Source of the DNA: Psychrobacter fozii
Lineage (GTDB): Bacteria; Pseudomonadota; Gammaproteobacteria; Pseudomonadales; Moraxellaceae
Length of the DNA stretch: 64,000 nt
Assembly: GCF_003217155.1 (NCBI RefSeq)
Contig: NZ_QJSU01000007.1
Coordinates: 1 to 64,000 of the forward strand
Direction of reading: 5' to 3'
Both the position numbers and the translations under genes were made by a program. This document shows positions 18,565 through 27,443 of this stretch, piece after piece (position 1 is the stretch's first letter; the number at the start of each line of letters is the position of its first letter). The notes under the pieces are model-generated. The model saw only the letters and a program-made list of their open reading frames with translations. It searched no databases and was not told the origin of the DNA.

Positions 18565-18740
18565 CTAGGGCGTGTCCTCATTTTAAAAATGGTGATAAAA
18601 ATGAGATAAATCGCAGTCAAACAAGGAAAATAGCGCAGATAATATCGAGATATTAGTCAGCTATTTGACGCCATGTGGCAAGATTTAGCCATTTTTAACC
18701 CATTTAGATAACTATCGATTGAATTGAGGACACGCCCTAG
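18565..18740. mobile_element. MITE-like element with CTAG-flanked terminal inverted repeats
   Basis: A 176-base non-coding element bounded by CTAGGGCGTGTCCTCA (18565-18580) and its exact complement TGAGGACACGCCCTAG (18725-18740). A subterminal pair TTAAAAATGG (18583-18592) and CCATTTTTAA (18689-18698) is also perfectly inverted. The outer CTAG on both sides may be a 4-base target duplication; CTAG fits the YTAR target I recall for part of the IS5 family. It carries no transposase and would have to be moved in trans. It sits 7 bases after the corC stop codon. Confidence 0.75.
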
Positions 18741-18747
18741 CACCAGA

Positions 18748-19647
18748 TCAATGACTGCCTATCAAAACTTGCTGATTAACATCTGTTTTGGTCAACTCTA
18801 AGTTTTGGATAAAGCGTCCTTCGACATCAGTAATCGTGATTTTCCAATCATCTATTATGACGCTCTCACCTTCTAGATCACCCACGAAGCCAAGTGCCTG
18901 CATGACCAGACCGCCCATTGTATCGACATCGGTATCATCAAAGTGACAGCCAAGCTCATCATTACAGTCTTCTATCACCGTAGAAGCCTGCACACGCCAC
19001 GTGTTTGGCTTGTCAGGATCAGCGATAATATTATTAATATCACTGTCCTCATCAAAGTCATCATGCTCATCGACGATATCCCCAACGATTTCCTCGAGCA
19101 AATCTTCCATAGTGACCACGCCGCCAAAGTTACCAAACTCATCGACGACGATGGCCATATGCACTTGCGTACGCTGTAGTGAGCGTAACAAGGTATCAGA
19201 ACGAGCCGTCTCACTAATATATAGTGGCTGACGCACCAAATCTCTGAGACGTTTACTGTCTATTTTCTCTTCTTGGTCACGCACCATATGGACGAGAATA
19301 GGTATCAGATCTTTTGCCAAGAGGATACCAATGACGGCATCATCATCTTGACTGTCAAAAACAGGATAGCGCGAGTGTGTGGTCTCAAGAATGATATCCA
19401 TCACTTCAGCGAGACTGGTGCTCTCATGTAGACCAATCACTTGCGGGCGCGGGGTCATGATTTCACGCACTTGGGTCGCAGGCAGATCGAGCACGCCTTC
19501 TAACATATCGACAGTATCAGGCTCTAAGAATTGACGCGAGTCTTGTACCAAACGAATCAATTCATCACGGGTTTCAGGGGCGGTCGATAGCCAGCGTTTT
19601 AAGCCGCGCATCGACCAACTACTCGGGCTGGGAGTGTCGTCAGACAT
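18748..19647 (-). CDS. corC: CorC/YbeX-type CBS-domain protein
   Basis: A 299-residue cytosolic protein with two CBS domains (about 65-190) and a C-terminal CorC_HlyC transporter-associated domain (about 210-290). REIMTPRPQVIGL, HSRYPVF, VVDEFGNFGGVVTMEDLLEEIVGDIVDE and DTMGGLVMQ are family hallmarks. E. coli YbeX/CorC has been linked both to magnesium/cobalt efflux and to ribosome-associated functions. The neighbouring lnt gene matches the common ybeX-lnt order. The conserved ybeY and ybeZ genes are not present upstream; a DUF4105 gene is divergent instead. Confidence 0.9.
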   Translation of the reverse strand: MSDDTPSPSSWSMRGLKRWLSTAPETRDELIRLVQDSRQFLEPDTVDMLEGVLDLPATQVREIMTPRPQVIGLHESTSLAEVMDIILETTHSRYPVFDSQDDDAVIGILLAKDLIPILVHMVRDQEEKIDSKRLRDLVRQPLYISETARSDTLLRSLQRTQVHMAIVVDEFGNFGGVVTMEDLLEEIVGDIVDEHDDFDEDSDINNIIADPDKPNTWRVQASTVIEDCNDELGCHFDDTDVDTMGGLVMQALGFVGDLEGESVIIDDWKITITDVEGRFIQNLELTKTDVNQQVLIGSH

Positions 19648-19923
19648 GGTGGTGTGATTTAACCTCTTTAGTTAATAAAAATTTAGTTAATAAAAATCAA
19701 AGTAAGAACAAACAACAGGTAAAACGTAGATGGGGATAAAAACTGTAAACAAAATAGGTCGCGTATCATTAATTCAGTATTAAATCATAAACAAACCACG
19801 ATAAATTAGCTTCACTTTATCTTATGACTCACCGACATTCAACGACAAATTCACTCAAATTGTATTGTCAGTGTGTTATGAATTTTGCTATGGTCAAAGC
19901 CTCAATCCACTAAGAAAAACGCT

Positions 19924-21303
19924 ATGTCGCTACGTTCTGTTTTTTCTCGCCTGCTTTCACCGCGCTCCAAGCATCATCGTTCAGATAACGACATGGCTCG
20001 TGGTGGCGTAAATCATAGCGGCCGAGATGATCCTAACGTAGATAACAGCCACGTAAATATGCATAACGTAGAAAGCAGCTCTGTGAAAAGCAACTCTGTG
20101 AATGGCACTCCGTCAAAGTCTACGTGGCGACATTATATTGTGCAGTGTCTAATCATCACCACTTTATTACTATCAGCCATTTGGTTGTTGCTTGCCATTT
20201 GGTATCAGTTTGGCGAGCGCTCGGCCATCACTTGGCTAGCAGGCATAATGATTGTTGGTGTGCTGACCGCATTGCTCAAAAGCCGCTATTGGCCAAAAGG
20301 TGCTAAGCAATCAGATAGCCAGTCCTTAACGACTAAAGCAAAAACTAGCAGAAAAATCATTACTAAACGACTGACCGCTTTATATGCTGCGATTTGGTTG
20401 GTTGGCGTTGGCTGGTTTTTTTCTATTGAGCCTCAGCAAGAGCATGACTGGATGAGCGAGGTCAGCCAGCGCGTCTCTTATGAACGCGATGCGACCAATC
20501 CTGATTTGATTACCCTGACCAATATTCGTAACTTTGATTGGCATACTGCCGAGGATGCCACCGAGCATTGGGATACTCGCACAATCGATATGTCCAAACT
20601 CTCTGGTGTCGATGTCATCAACTCTTATTGGATGGGGCCATTGATTGCCCATACCCTAGTCAGCTTTCGCTTTGAAGATGATAGACCACTTGCCTTCTCA
20701 TTTGAGATTCGTAAAGAGAATGGTGAGTCGTTCTCCGCGCTTGCTGGGTTTTTTAGACGCTATGAGCTGAGTCTGATTGCCGCAGAAGAACGCGATATTA
20801 TCTATACACGTAGCAATGCACGCGGCGAGCAAGTTTATCTATTTCCTGTTAGCAGCTTGCAGCAACACGAGGTCAAATCACTGTTTGAGTCTTACTTGAC
20901 CGCTGCCGATGAGCTAAATGCAAAGCCCGCTTGGTACAATACGTTGACGAGCAACTGTACCAATATTATTTTTTATATGGCGCGCATCGTCAGTGACGAT
21001 CGTCTGCCGTGGGATTATCGAATTTGGGTTTCTGGCTGGCTACCAAATTATTTATATAATGTGGGTATGCTAGATGCCAATCCAGAAAGCAATGGTCAGC
21101 CATGGTCAATGGACACGTGGTACGAGCATACCTATATCAACCCAAAGGTTAAAAGGTTTGATAATCAGGTGAATCTAGCGTCTGGTCTGAATGGTCGCGA
21201 GTTCTCTGAGCAGATTCGTCAAGACATCCCTATCCCGCCACTGGCCGACTCACAAGATAGTGCGGAAGCCAAAGCTGAGTCTGCGGCTCAGGCTTCTGAC
21301 TAA
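19924..21303 (+). CDS. DUF4105 (Lnb N-terminal-like) membrane-anchored protein
   Basis: A protein of about 459 residues. After a polar Ser/Asn-rich N-terminus of about 65 residues come three hydrophobic segments, then a periplasmic domain of the DUF4105 type. Family features include SYWMGPLIAHTLVSFRF, FSFEIRKENGESFSALAGFF, and a Cys in TLTSNCTNIIFYMAR that is a candidate nucleophile. DUF4105 is the domain of Lnb, an alternative lipoprotein N-acyltransferase of Bacteroidetes (established for that group). Its presence near lnt is suggestive, but the role here is unproven. The ATG at 19924 is preferred; an in-frame TTG lies at 19885. Confidence 0.75.
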   Translation: MSLRSVFSRLLSPRSKHHRSDNDMARGGVNHSGRDDPNVDNSHVNMHNVESSSVKSNSVNGTPSKSTWRHYIVQCLIITTLLLSAIWLLLAIWYQFGERSAITWLAGIMIVGVLTALLKSRYWPKGAKQSDSQSLTTKAKTSRKIITKRLTALYAAIWLVGVGWFFSIEPQQEHDWMSEVSQRVSYERDATNPDLITLTNIRNFDWHTAEDATEHWDTRTIDMSKLSGVDVINSYWMGPLIAHTLVSFRFEDDRPLAFSFEIRKENGESFSALAGFFRRYELSLIAAEERDIIYTRSNARGEQVYLFPVSSLQQHEVKSLFESYLTAADELNAKPAWYNTLTSNCTNIIFYMARIVSDDRLPWDYRIWVSGWLPNYLYNVGMLDANPESNGQPWSMDTWYEHTYINPKVKRFDNQVNLASGLNGREFSEQIRQDIPIPPLADSQDSAEAKAESAAQASD

Positions 21304-21341
21304 AAATAATTTGGCATTTATACAGGGCTGATGAAGGTTGG

Positions 21342-21944
21342 CTAAGGGTTGACCCAATTAACCACCCGATCTTCCATTTCTTCATCAGACATGCCTGTTT
21401 CAGAGACACAGCGCCCCGCCACACCGACATTAACAGCGCGCATTTGTTGTTGCGTGACCACCGCATCTTGGGTCAATAATAGATGCCAGCTTGGCAAGTT
21501 TTGCCCTTTATACAATCGCTTGTAAGCGCAGTGCGATGGTAGCCACATCATCTGCGGCAGGTTGTCCATGGTCAATTGAATACAATCTGGCACGTGCTCT
21601 TGACGTGTCGCATAGTGACCACAATATCCCGTCTCACAATCCATCAGCTGGCAAGTGACATCGGTATACTCGACTAGCTCTTCGTCCACATCACCATTCT
21701 CATCTTCATCGATGTACTTAATCAAACAGCAACTACCACAGCCATCACATAACGCTTCCCATTCGCTATGGTTCAATTCATCTAGCTTAAAGCGTTCCCA
21801 AAACTGTGGGCGCAATGTTTCAGACGCTTCATTTGATTCGCTGTCAGAAAACAGGCTCACGATTGGTTTTGGTTCTGATTGCACCTGCGAAACAGCTATA
21901 TCAGGTAAGTTATCAGCAGATTTGTTCAACAAATTTATAGTCAT
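21342..21944 (-). CDS. YcgN-family cysteine-cluster protein
   Basis: A 200-residue protein of the UPF0260/YcgN family, whose function is unknown. The cysteine-cluster hallmark CDGCGSCC is at about 67-74. Further conserved Cys residues occur in CQLMDCETGYC, VPDC and HCAYKRLY, suggesting a metal or Fe-S site. The first 50 residues are an unconserved polar extension. It converges with the DUF4105 gene, with only 38 bases between, and no clear terminator is seen in the gap. Confidence 0.88.
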   Translation of the reverse strand: MTINLLNKSADNLPDIAVSQVQSEPKPIVSLFSDSESNEASETLRPQFWERFKLDELNHSEWEALCDGCGSCCLIKYIDEDENGDVDEELVEYTDVTCQLMDCETGYCGHYATRQEHVPDCIQLTMDNLPQMMWLPSHCAYKRLYKGQNLPSWHLLLTQDAVVTQQQMRAVNVGVAGRCVSETGMSDEEMEDRVVNWVNP

Positions 21945-22089
21945 AGCGTCGCAGTAGCATTTTGATAAAGAGCGTTACACTATTATAGCTGTTTTTGCTG
22001 ATTATGGGCGTTAAGGTAGTACAAGTTAGAAAAACGAACTATTACAATGACAAATAAATAAAACTCACAACATAAAAAAGGACAATAAT

Positions 22090-22827
22090 ATGTCAATTAA
22101 AACATTCGAATTAATCAGCACGACCGAAAATGGCATCGAACTTATTAGCTATGTGGCATTGCCAGAAAACGCATCAGACGATAATTCAGTGCCAGGTATT
22201 TTAGTGGCACCAGAATGGTGGGGCGTGGTCGATCATCCAAAATCAGTGGTCGAGCGTTTAGCAGAAGCAGGCTACGCTGCCGTTGCAATGGATGTTTATG
22301 GTGAAGGTAAATTGACCACCGATGCAGCGCAAGCCAATATGTGGATGGAGCAAGTGCTTGAAGATCAAGACATGCTTATGGCACGCTGCCGTCTAATTCT
22401 CAATGACTTCAGTGATCAACTAGCTGTAGATGGTGACAACTTAGCAGCGATTGGTTACTGCTTCGGCGGCAAAATCGTCCTCGATATGGCACGTGAAGGG
22501 ATGCCGTTAAAAGCAGTTGCCACATTCCACGGTAACCCATCACCAAAACAACCAGCGGACAAAAACTTCACGGCCAAAGTATTGGTCGCCCACGGTCGCG
22601 ATGACTCAATGGTCTCAATGGAGGCTATCGAAGGTCTAAAATCAGAGCTAGATGCCGCCGATGTTGATTATACTATTGATGTCTATGACAACGCCAAACA
22701 CGGCTTCACCAATCCACATGCCGATGAACGCGCTGCCAAAAATGAAGTCGATCTTGGCTATAATGAAGCCGCTGCTAAGCAGAGCTGGGAAAACATGCTT
22801 GAGTTTATGAAAGCTAACTTGGCATAA
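22090..22827 (+). CDS. Dienelactone hydrolase family protein
   Basis: A 245-residue alpha/beta hydrolase of the dienelactone hydrolase family, which opens lactones such as carboxymethylenebutenolide. The Cys124-Asp171-His204 triad is visible in GYCFGG, HGRDDS and NAKHGFTNP. LVAPEWWGV and AVAMDVYGEGK are typical. No aromatic-degradation genes are nearby, so the physiological substrate is open. A GGACAA stretch about ten bases before the ATG may act as ribosome-binding site. A terminator at 22893-22932 closes the unit. Confidence 0.9.
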   Translation: MSIKTFELISTTENGIELISYVALPENASDDNSVPGILVAPEWWGVVDHPKSVVERLAEAGYAAVAMDVYGEGKLTTDAAQANMWMEQVLEDQDMLMARCRLILNDFSDQLAVDGDNLAAIGYCFGGKIVLDMAREGMPLKAVATFHGNPSPKQPADKNFTAKVLVAHGRDDSMVSMEAIEGLKSELDAADVDYTIDVYDNAKHGFTNPHADERAAKNEVDLGYNEAAAKQSWENMLEFMKANLA

Positions 22828-23129
22828 GTTGCCATAACAGAAAATTTCAAAGACTTTCTGTACAGACTCAGAGCAAGGTAAGAGATGAAAAAAAGAAGGG
22901 CCGCTTAAATATTAAGCGGCCTTTCTTTTTGAGTAGCTTTTCACAAGTTAGCTTTCAATTGTAGTCAAAGCAATCTAAAACAGATAAAAGGCAGCCGACT
23001 GCAAATAGTACATTTGAGGAGGGTGACGCAGTAGCGATTTAGTAGTTCGCTGACTATAAGTCGCAAGGACCGTCTTGTACTTCTGAGCAAATCGCGTCAT
23101 TATCACTTCATTATCAGCTGTATTGAGTA
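22828..23129. other. Spacer between dienelactone hydrolase and DUF2339 genes
   Basis: It contains the hydrolase terminator and, after it, about 200 bases that should hold the promoter of the DUF2339 gene. No other structure was recognised. Confidence 0.4.
22893..22932 (+). terminator. Terminator after the dienelactone hydrolase gene
   Basis: AGAAGGGCCGCTTAA and TTAAGCGGCCTTTCT pair over 15 bp with one G-U, followed by a T-rich tail. Confidence 0.88.
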
Positions 23130-26100
23130 ATGAGGATGTTCTATCTATTAATCGCCCAATTAGGCTGGATGGCTTTTACTGCTTTATTAATCGTGGTGGT
23201 TGCCCTATATGTCAGAATAAATCGGCATATTGGACAGCTGCGCCGTGATGTCACCAAGCTACAAGCCGAGCTTGAGCAGCAAAAGGATAGTAACCGTCAT
23301 TTCGCTAACAAGAGCATTCATACTAGTAATGAGACCACTGAAGCGCGCATGACTGGAAATGCAGCTGTTAATACGGAAGCATCAACAACAGATACTACGA
23401 TGCCTGCGTGGCCACCATTACCACCAACCTTTCCTGCTACCTCAGACCTGACAGCAAACTTGACAGAAATCCCTGTATCCAACACTGCTGATAACGCATC
23501 TTTAGATAATACAACTTTAGATAATACAACTTTAGATAATTCAAACTTAATAAAAAATAAAACGCCTGCCGCATCGATTCAGCCAGATGAAAGCTCTTTG
23601 CCTATCGTTACCTCACTATTCCACTCTGTTAAGAACTGGTTTTTCGGTGGCAATCTGGTCGTACGTGTCGGCGTATTAGTGCTTTTAGTGGGCGTCGTAC
23701 TATTGCTGCGCTTACTGAGTGATTATATTGAGATTCCGATTGCCTTTAAGCTTATGGCAATCGGAGGTGTAGGGTTGGGATTAGCAGGATTGGGGTTAAA
23801 GCTCACCGCAAAACGCTTTTCCTATGGCATTACGTTGCAGGGCGCAGGCTTAGCCATTGCTTATTTGAGCATCTTTTTTGCTTATAGCGTTTATCAAATC
23901 ATTCCAAGTTTACCGAGCTTTATTGGGCTTGGCATATTATCTGCCGTCACTGTTGCCCTCGCCGTCCGTCAAAATGCTTTTCCATTGGCGCTGTTGGCAT
24001 TATCAGGTGGCTTCTTTGCACCGATCTTGACCAGTGAAGATACAGGCAGTCTAGTCGCCTTATTCAGCTATTATCTAGTACTAAATGTAGCCATCGCCAT
24101 TATTGGTCATTACCGGCCGTGGAAGATATTGAATTTATTCGGTGTGAGTGTGACCTTTGGCTTGGCCTACTACTGGGGCATCAGTGAAAACTTAAGCACT
24201 ATTATTGAGTCGCAGCGCTGGTCGTTGGTGTTACTGGTTGCCCTACATTTAATGTTGTATCTCTTTGTCGTGATTCGATATGCACAACAAATCATTGCCT
24301 ATAACACGCTCAATGAAGAAGACATTAACCATACTAATAGCGCAGATAACATAGCGTATTTAAATGAAGTCCATGTGGGCAATAGCACATATGTATTTCC
24401 CATTGATACCGGTTTACTGTTTTCAGTACCGCTACTGGCTTTCGGTTTATTTTCTGCTTTATTAGAGGATATTCCTCATGCTTTAACCATCGTCAGTGCA
24501 GTTTTAGGCGCGATTTATCTTGGACTGGGCTGGTTATTTATCCAGCGTAGCCAGCGATATGCCTTAATCACTGAAGGCATGTTGGCATTAGGGTTTGGAT
24601 TTTTAGCCTTAGTGATTCCGCTGGCACTCGATGCAGAATGGATTGCCTTTGGTTGGTCAGCACAAGGACTGGCGTTGGCGTGGTTCGGACGACGCTCACT
24701 GCGTGCATGGTCGGTATTATTCGGTGTGTTATTACAGCTCATCAGTGTCATCATGTTGATGGCTGCCATCTTATTCCCTAGCAATGATTATCCAATTTTA
24801 GCCTTGAGTATTTCAGCGATTGCTTATCTAGCCACTGTATTTATCTTACGTGCCAGTAACTCGCCAGCCATGTTAAATGACCGCTTGGATGCCGAATTAA
24901 ATGCAAATGTAGACAGTTCTCTAGCGCATTCCAAAGAGCAAAATACTACAGCAAACTCAATCACGATATACGCCAGTGCCTTGGGTATCAGTGACCAAGC
25001 CGCGCAGCAGTGGCTGACTTCGGTCAATAGCCAAAGCAAAGTGTTTGGCCTCGTTTGGCGCAGCCCTAGAGTGATATGGTGTCTGACCTTGACGGCTGTC
25101 GTATGGATGCTACAAGTCCTAGTACTTGATTTGAGTCATTGGTTTGAGATTTGGCAGCTCGATACGATGACGATTGCATTGGCAGCACTGATGAGTCTTG
25201 CTATCTATTGGAGTATCAACCGCTATCAGCCTTGGGCAGAAGCCAAACAGCTGAGTCATGGGCTGCTACTTCTATTTTATCTAATGCTGGTACTCCAACT
25301 ACCACAGAAGTTTGAGTTGAACCTATTATGGTCATCAACAGAATGGTTCGTGTTTGCCTGTTTATTGGTTGGTTGGCTCACGGTCGGACAACTTTGGTTA
25401 AAGGTATGGCATAGCGATGCCAATCTATCGCGCTATGATGGTGCAAGTTGGCTAGGCACTGGCATTTTAGTCATTGCGGCGGTGGCACATTATGGTCTGC
25501 CCGCCTCTGCTGGCGTGATGGCTGTCTTGATTCCAACTACTTTAATACTGGCAGGATTGTGGTGTGGTTATCGTTACGGCAGCTACTATAATCCTAGTAA
25601 TCATCTTGAGCGTTCTCGTCAGACAGACACAGCAATCAGTGAAACTTCAACGCATGGATTACTTTACTGGTTTGATTGGCAACAGGCATTATTGAGCTGC
25701 GCCGCCATCTTTGCGCCCATTGCTCTAGGTTGGGTCATCATTACCAATTGGTCTTATGATGGTGTGATTTGGGGCATATCCTATTTCCCACTGTTGAATC
25801 TATATGACATGACCTCAGTACTAGCGCTACTCGTTAGTTTTGGTGTTTACTACCTGAATCAGCAGTATAATAACGAGCAACCAAACCAAAAAAATACCGT
25901 GATTCAAAAGAATATTCAGAAAGTATTTACCACTCATAATTTGCTGATTATTTTGGGTCTTATTGGCTTTTGGCTGATATCCAGCATACTTATCAGAACG
26001 CTTCATGCCTTTATCGGCACGCCACTATGGGACAGTGCTCAAGGCGGCGCATGGCAAAGCGAGCAAGTGCAGACTGGACTGACGATATTGTGGACGCTCC

Positions 26101-26330
26101 TTGCCTTGGTCGCCACTATCATCGCCAGCCGTTACTGGCAGCGTGCGCTGTGGTTTATGGGTATTGGGCTGTTAGGCGTCGTCGTGCTTAAACTGGTGTT
26201 AGTCGATTTGTCACAGACCGAAGCCATTTGGCGAGTAATATCTTTCCTTGGCGCAGGCAGTTTGATTCTGCTCATTGGTTATTTGGCTCCCTTGCCGCCC
26301 TCACAAGATGAGATAAAGGATAAGACCTAA
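23130..26330 (+). CDS. DUF2339 large multispan membrane protein
   Basis: A 1066-residue inner-membrane protein. It has an N-terminal membrane helix, a short coiled coil (about 30-55) and a Thr/Asn-rich linker, followed by well over twenty hydrophobic segments. The motif WFFGGNLVVRVGVLVLLVG, at about 170-188, and RQNAFPLALLALSGGFFAPIL are characteristic of DUF2339. The function of the family is unknown. The linker holds a short in-frame tandem repeat (LDNTT units, 23502-23543). An ATG at 23136, two codons later, is an alternative start. It is flanked by its own spacers and looks monocistronic. Confidence 0.85.
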   Translation: MRMFYLLIAQLGWMAFTALLIVVVALYVRINRHIGQLRRDVTKLQAELEQQKDSNRHFANKSIHTSNETTEARMTGNAAVNTEASTTDTTMPAWPPLPPTFPATSDLTANLTEIPVSNTADNASLDNTTLDNTTLDNSNLIKNKTPAASIQPDESSLPIVTSLFHSVKNWFFGGNLVVRVGVLVLLVGVVLLLRLLSDYIEIPIAFKLMAIGGVGLGLAGLGLKLTAKRFSYGITLQGAGLAIAYLSIFFAYSVYQIIPSLPSFIGLGILSAVTVALAVRQNAFPLALLALSGGFFAPILTSEDTGSLVALFSYYLVLNVAIAIIGHYRPWKILNLFGVSVTFGLAYYWGISENLSTIIESQRWSLVLLVALHLMLYLFVVIRYAQQIIAYNTLNEEDINHTNSADNIAYLNEVHVGNSTYVFPIDTGLLFSVPLLAFGLFSALLEDIPHALTIVSAVLGAIYLGLGWLFIQRSQRYALITEGMLALGFGFLALVIPLALDAEWIAFGWSAQGLALAWFGRRSLRAWSVLFGVLLQLISVIMLMAAILFPSNDYPILALSISAIAYLATVFILRASNSPAMLNDRLDAELNANVDSSLAHSKEQNTTANSITIYASALGISDQAAQQWLTSVNSQSKVFGLVWRSPRVIWCLTLTAVVWMLQVLVLDLSHWFEIWQLDTMTIALAALMSLAIYWSINRYQPWAEAKQLSHGLLLLFYLMLVLQLPQKFELNLLWSSTEWFVFACLLVGWLTVGQLWLKVWHSDANLSRYDGASWLGTGILVIAAVAHYGLPASAGVMAVLIPTTLILAGLWCGYRYGSYYNPSNHLERSRQTDTAISETSTHGLLYWFDWQQALLSCAAIFAPIALGWVIITNWSYDGVIWGISYFPLLNLYDMTSVLALLVSFGVYYLNQQYNNEQPNQKNTVIQKNIQKVFTTHNLLIILGLIGFWLISSILIRTLHAFIGTPLWDSAQGGAWQSEQVQTGLTILWTLLALVATIIASRYWQRALWFMGIGLLGVVVLKLVLVDLSQTEAIWRVISFLGAGSLILLIGYLAPLPPSQDEIKDKT
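23502..23543 (+). repeat. In-frame 15-base tandem repeat in the DUF2339 gene
   Basis: The unit TTAGATAATACAACT occurs twice in full, followed by a partial third copy, encoding LDNTT-LDNTT-LDNS. It lies in the polar linker, where copy-number change would not break the frame. Confidence 0.8.
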
Positions 26331-26462
26331 TCACGACCTCGCATTATGGTTAAGTGAAATTGTGGCGTGAGCAATGTGGTTCTGTAGTAAACTGAGCACC
26401 ATTAGAAAGTAAACGTAAATGGTTTTACTTTTAGCATTTTTTATAAAAGGTTATGAAAGCAG

Positions 26463-27419
26463 ATGGATAAGAGAGCAAGTATTCAGTGGTTCCCTGGGCA
26501 TATGAACAAAGCCCGTAACGAAATCAAAGAAGTCATGCCGCAGATGGATTTGGTCATCGAGGTCATCGATGCGCGTATCCCTTATAGTAGTGAAAACCCA
26601 ATGGTCGCGGCACTGCGTGGCGAAAAACCTGTCATCAAAATCCTGAACAAAGCTGATCTTGCCGATCCAGAGTTGACCCAAATATGGATGGATTATCTCG
26701 AGCAGCAAAGCGGTGTAAGAGCCATTGCTTGCGATACAGAGAAAGCCAACGATGTAAAACGCATCATCGCCATCTGCAAACAACTCGTTCCTAACAAAGT
26801 CGGCACGGGTCGTCAAATCAAAGCCATGATTATGGGCATTCCAAACGTTGGTAAATCAACGTTGATTAACACCTTAGCAGGGCGCGCTGTCGCAAGAACC
26901 GGTGATGAGCCTGCCGTGACCAAATCGCAGCAGCTGATTAAACTTGACGATGACATCATGCTCTATGACACACCTGGCATGCTATGGCCAAAAGTCGAAA
27001 ACGAAAACTCTGGCTATCGTCTGGCAGCGACTGGCGGTATCCGTGATACGGCGTTTGACTTCGCTGATGTGGCCAGTTACACCGCTGAGTACCTAATGCA
27101 GGCTTATCCTGAGCTGCTAAAAACCCGATATAAAATTGAAGAACTACCAAAGACTGATTGGCAGTTCTTTGAAGTCGCTGGACGTAATCGCGGCTGTGTA
27201 CGTTCGGGCAATCAAGTCGATACGTACCGCATGTCTGAGATTCTGGTTAACGAATTACGTAGTGCCAAGCTTGGACGTATTACGCTTGAGACACCAGCCA
27301 TGACGGAAGCCGAAGAAATTGTGGTCGCTCAACAGCGTGTCACAGCTGAAGAAAAGAAAAAAGCCAAAGAAGAAGAGAAACGCTTACGTCGTTTGAAGAC
27401 GCGGAAGAATCGAAAATAA
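26463..27419 (+). CDS. ylqF: Ribosome biogenesis GTPase YlqF/RbgA
   Basis: A 318-residue circularly permuted GTPase that assists late assembly of the 50S subunit. The permuted motif order is clear: G4 NKAD (62-65) comes before G1 GIPNVGKST (125-133) and G3 DTPG (169-172). The N-terminal IQWFPGHMNKA is a strong family signature. A basic Lys/Glu tail ends the protein. It is followed 24 bases later by the GIY-YIG gene and then mutY, so the three may share a transcript. Confidence 0.93.
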   Translation: MDKRASIQWFPGHMNKARNEIKEVMPQMDLVIEVIDARIPYSSENPMVAALRGEKPVIKILNKADLADPELTQIWMDYLEQQSGVRAIACDTEKANDVKRIIAICKQLVPNKVGTGRQIKAMIMGIPNVGKSTLINTLAGRAVARTGDEPAVTKSQQLIKLDDDIMLYDTPGMLWPKVENENSGYRLAATGGIRDTAFDFADVASYTAEYLMQAYPELLKTRYKIEELPKTDWQFFEVAGRNRGCVRSGNQVDTYRMSEILVNELRSAKLGRITLETPAMTEAEEIVVAQQRVTAEEKKKAKEEEKRLRRLKTRKNRK

Positions 27420-27443
27420 ATCTCATAAAAAATATCGGCTACC

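Larger units (their letters stand above)
18334..18747. other. Spacer between lnt and corC with MITE and terminator
   Basis: This 414-base gap between two genes that are usually close contains a hairpin terminator (18507-18536) and an inverted-repeat element (18565-18740), each annotated separately. The remaining 170 bases next to lnt are AT-rich and likely hold the lnt promoter. Confidence 0.6.
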
